The notes under the pieces were generated by a model that did not search any database, was not told the origin of the DNA, and saw nothing but the letters and a program-made list of their open reading frames with translations. This document shows positions 6,105 through 8,203 of a DNA stretch of 8,203 bases, piece by piece. The DNA is from an uncultured Actinomyces sp. (GTDB lineage Bacteria > Actinomycetota > Actinomycetes > Actinomycetales > Actinomycetaceae): NCBI GenBank assembly GCA_938022345.1, contig CALIEP010000375.1, positions 1 through 8,203 of the forward strand, written 5' to 3'. Numbering within the stretch: the stretch's first letter is position 1; each line of letters opens with the position of its first letter. A program made the position numbers and the translations under genes.

Positions 6105-7118
6105 TCAGAGCTTAGCAAAACCAATAAGCCCAAGGAAGGCCACGATGGCAACTACCAGCCAGGCCACGGGCGTATTGACGCGGTCAGTAACCGTGACGCG
6201 AGCGTCGCCCTCAACCTCACGCTTCTGCTGGGCCTCGATATTTTGAATAATCGAATCCACTGTGCCGGAGCTGGACATCGTATAGAACTCGCCACCGGTG
6301 GACTCGATCTGGTTCTTCATATCCTCGCCCTCAGTGGTCAGCGTCGAACCCGGGTAGAGGCCAATGACCTCAACCTTCTGACGCTTCGCAAAGTCAATTG
6401 CTTCTTTGAGGGAATACAAGCCCTCACCATTGACTTCATTATCCGAGGCCAAAATAATCGTCCGCGAGCGCTCTTGATCTGTGTGATCAAAACCAAGCAC
6501 GCAGGATGCTAGACCATCACCGATAAGGGATGCTGCTTGCTCATCGGGATCTTCAGTTCCCTCAAGATAACGGGCAAGATCATTGGTGATGCGATATCCG
6601 TTCGAGGTCTTCGAAATGACGCCATTCCTCAGGAGCGAACTCAAGGTCTCGAGGTTTTCGTTCACCATTGTGTAATCATCAGTCAGCGGGAACTTCCGAA
6701 CCGAACGCGCACTCCACAGGTACAAAGACACGCGCTCGCCGTTGAAGTGCTCAACAAGACTCTTGAAGGCATCACCGATTTCACTGTCATATTCCAGCAT
6801 CGAACCTGACGCATCCAGGCACAGAACGATATCTCGCGAGGCCAAGCGGCGGTCATCGACTCGACGGTCAACGGGGTTTGCAGCGACGACAGAAAGCGAT
6901 ACGGCAGCAGCACAAAAAACAGCAAGCAAACCAGCAACCGCCATACGCGTGCGACGCATCAGTGCACGGTAACGCGGTAAGTCACGTACGTAACCGGTAT
7001 TGGCAACCCAGCCTCGACGTTCCCTCGCATGAAGCCGCAGACCGACGCGCCACCAGCCAAACGCTGCGGCGACAGCAATAACACCCAGGACGACGGCAAT
7101 GAGGTACCCATACCTCAT
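6105..7118 (-). CDS. VWA-domain membrane protein (first VWA of the cluster)
   Basis: A 337-residue protein with ATG at 7118. The ATGA overlap with the upstream gene's stop and a GGAGGT site nine bases before the start support this start and co-translation. Membrane helices lie near 4-22, 58-80 and 317-336. The VWA domain (~95-300) carries a canonical metal site: DASGS (102-106), PLTDD (144-148) and ASDNE (224-228). Hydrophobic strands DIVLCLD and RTIILASD flank it. This layout (two N-terminal helices, VWA, one C-terminal helix) is that of BatA/BatB-type proteins, which act with a MoxR AAA+ ATPase at the cytoplasmic membrane. Compared with the other VWA protein (3323-4357), its metal site is the textbook DxSxS form and its loops differ, so the two are paralogues rather than a recent duplication. 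The gene ends 94 bases from the surface-protein terminator. Confidence 0.9.
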   Translation of the reverse strand: MRYGYLIAVVLGVIAVAAAFGWWRVGLRLHARERRGWVANTGYVRDLPRYRALMRRTRMAVAGLLAVFCAAAVSLSVVAANPVDRRVDDRRLASRDIVLCLDASGSMLEYDSEIGDAFKSLVEHFNGERVSLYLWSARSVRKFPLTDDYTMVNENLETLSSLLRNGVISKTSNGYRITNDLARYLEGTEDPDEQAASLIGDGLASCVLGFDHTDQERSRTIILASDNEVNGEGLYSLKEAIDFAKRQKVEVIGLYPGSTLTTEGEDMKNQIESTGGEFYTMSSSGTVDSIIQNIEAQQKREVEGDARVTVTDRVNTPVAWLVVAIVAFLGLIGFAKL

Positions 7119-7597
7119 TTCTTCACCACCTCCCGCGCGTAATCCATGACGAACGTGGGATCGAACTGAGTTTCTTCGCCATTGGCCTCGGAATCTGCTT
7201 TAAAGCTGTCCTCGCAGGCAGAAAGAGCATCCGCAAGATCAGGCCATGTGGGAATGAGCTTTCGAATCTCAGACACGGTTGCAGTCTCAAGATCGCGACC
7301 GGTACGTTCCGTGCCCAGCGCGCGCAAGATACCGGCGACTGCCAAGTGCACCCCACGGTCATCCAAGTCGCCCGTGTTCAAGCGCCCCTCGACCTCGTCA
7401 ATGAAGCCCAGGTAGCGCTGACGACGCTTCTCGTCCAAGGGAATAAGTGCGATCTGATTCTGCTCCTGCAAACGGTTCGAGCGCAGCCAGCGGATCAGCC
7501 ACACCCCTACCCACACCAGCACAAGAGCCAGAAGCAAGACTCCAATAATCCACATCCAGTTCGGGTAGTTGAGAACCTCGCGCAATTCACCGGACAC
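7115..7597 (-). CDS. Small single-pass membrane protein of the VWA cluster (DUF4381-like position)
   Basis: About 160 residues from GTG 7597, chosen because a GGAAAGGG purine-rich site precedes it and the overlap with the DUF58 stop is a normal 11 bases. An upstream GTG at 7657 would overlap by 71 bases and has no binding site. One membrane helix lies near 14-37, followed by a basic-edged cytoplasmic domain with predicted helices: DEKRRQRYLGFIDEVEGRL, HLAVAGILRALGTERTG, TVSEIRKLIPTWPDLADAL, and a C-terminal FVMDYAREVVKK. MoxR-DUF58-VWA clusters often encode a small TM protein between DUF58 and the first VWA (DUF4381 in proteobacteria). This protein fits that place, size and topology, but I cannot confirm sequence homology. 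The stop shares ATGA with the VWA start, so the three genes are one translationally coupled unit. Function unknown; probably a scaffold or adaptor of the membrane complex. Confidence 0.75.
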   Translation of the reverse strand: MSGELREVLNYPNWMWIIGVLLLALVLVWVGVWLIRWLRSNRLQEQNQIALIPLDEKRRQRYLGFIDEVEGRLNTGDLDDRGVHLAVAGILRALGTERTGRDLETATVSEIRKLIPTWPDLADALSACEDSFKADSEANGEETQFDPTFVMDYAREVVKK

Positions 7598-8203
7598 GAC
7601 TTTCCCTTTCCAATGCGGAGAGAAGAGTGCGAACAACTTGATCGCTGGACGAAACACTCACGCGGGTAATCCCCGGGATCTCAAGGAATTGACGCACTGC
7701 AGTTCGGCTTTGGTCAGCTCGCGCGGCGGCCTCGGCAGCAATCTGGCTATCCCCCAAAAGGAAGTCGGGAAGCGGGCCAGCGTCGACATCCACGATCCGA
7801 GTGCCCGCAGGGAGCTGCGTCGGATCCGCATCTGCAACCTGCATGATGAGCAAGCGGTGGTGGACGCTCAGGCGCTTGAGCAATTCCCGTGCACGAGGCG
7901 TGGGCTGGGGATGCGTTTCATCCGTGACCAAAACGATGAGGGAGCGACGGTAGGTTGCCGCCTGCACGCGAGCAAGAAGGGTTTCAAGATCCGAAGAGGG
8001 CGAGCGCAGGTCAATATCTTCCTCGAGGCGTCGCAAAATCAGTTCGATATGCGCATTTCCGGATCGCGCGGGCATGTGTCGCATACGTCCTTGGCAGCCC
8101 GACACCAAACCCACCTGGTCACCGAGACTAGAGGCAAGCCATGCGACGACCTGACATATCGTCAATGCAATAGCTTCTTTACTTTCACCCGAAGGGGCAA
8201 GCG
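7587..8203 (-). CDS. DUF58 domain protein, partial (N-terminus beyond right edge)
   Basis: The frame is open from the right edge; 204 codons plus the stop at 7587-7589 are visible. The first visible residues LAPSGESKEAIAL and then GDQVGLV are typical of the VWA-like half of DUF58 proteins. There the order is an alanine-rich helix, a GD-VGL strand, then HIELILRRLEED, a YRRSLIVLVTDE strand, LLKRLSVHHRLLIMQVAD, and a short C-terminal helix (DQVVRTLLSALERE). The missing N-terminus should hold the membrane helices and the conserved Arg/Asp-rich DUF58 signature. DUF58 genes almost always lie next to a moxR ATPase gene, which is expected just upstream, past the window. A TTG at 8165 is only an internal codon, since the family pattern continues upstream of it. 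It overlaps the next gene by 11 bases. Confidence 0.85.
   Translation of the reverse strand, partial: LAPSGESKEAIALTICQVVAWLASSLGDQVGLVSGCQGRMRHMPARSGNAHIELILRRLEEDIDLRSPSSDLETLLARVQAATYRRSLIVLVTDETHPQPTPRARELLKRLSVHHRLLIMQVADADPTQLPAGTRIVDVDAGPLPDFLLGDSQIAAEAAARADQSRTAVRQFLEIPGITRVSVSSSDQVVRTLLSALERESRVR

Noticed and set aside
7598..7657. Longer GTG start at 7657 for the small membrane protein
   Set aside because: No ribosome binding site and a 71-base overlap with the DUF58 gene; GTG 7597 has a purine-rich site and a normal short overlap.

Overview
The window looks like a chromosomal segment of a moderate-G+C Gram-positive actinobacterium, most likely of the Actinomycetaceae. This is inferred from gene content, not from a marker gene. 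The clues are a sortase-anchored surface protein ending in an LAHTG motif, a membrane-tethered VWA/DUF58 cluster of the MoxR-associated type, strong GGAGG ribosome binding sites, and GTG/TTG starts. No rRNA, tRNA, insertion sequence, integrase or CRISPR array was seen.

Layout, left to right. (1) 1-1167, minus strand: an integral membrane protein with an LssY C-terminal domain, cut by the left window edge. (2) 1168-1649: a 482-base non-coding gap holding two adjacent hairpins (1323-1395), a weak promoter candidate, and a long inverted repeat (1570-1634) that probably terminates the next gene. (3) 1650-2198, minus: an NADPH-dependent FMN reductase-family flavoprotein. (4) 2302-3333 and 3323-4357, minus: a membrane-anchored TPR-like protein with a Lys/Asp/Gln/Asn repeat tail, overlapping by 11 bases the end of a VWA-domain membrane protein. 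(5) 4515-5957, plus: a secreted, sortase-anchored surface protein with two Cys-bracketed domains. It has its own promoter candidate upstream and a strong hairpin terminator downstream. (6) 6105-7118, 7115-7597 and 7587-8203, minus: a second VWA membrane protein, a small single-pass membrane protein, and the C-terminal part of a DUF58 protein cut by the right edge. All three overlap their neighbours (ATGA or 11-base overlaps).

The minus-strand order DUF58 - small TM protein - VWA - (interruption) - VWA - TPR/charged-tail protein matches the general order of MoxR/Bat-type clusters, in which a MoxR AAA+ ATPase (expected beyond the right edge) works with membrane VWA proteins. The unusual point is that a divergently transcribed surface-protein gene sits between the two VWA genes, splitting the cluster into two transcription units. 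The simplest reading is that a surface protein gene was inserted into an ancestral continuous operon. A more speculative reading is that the surface protein is a client of the VWA/MoxR machinery.
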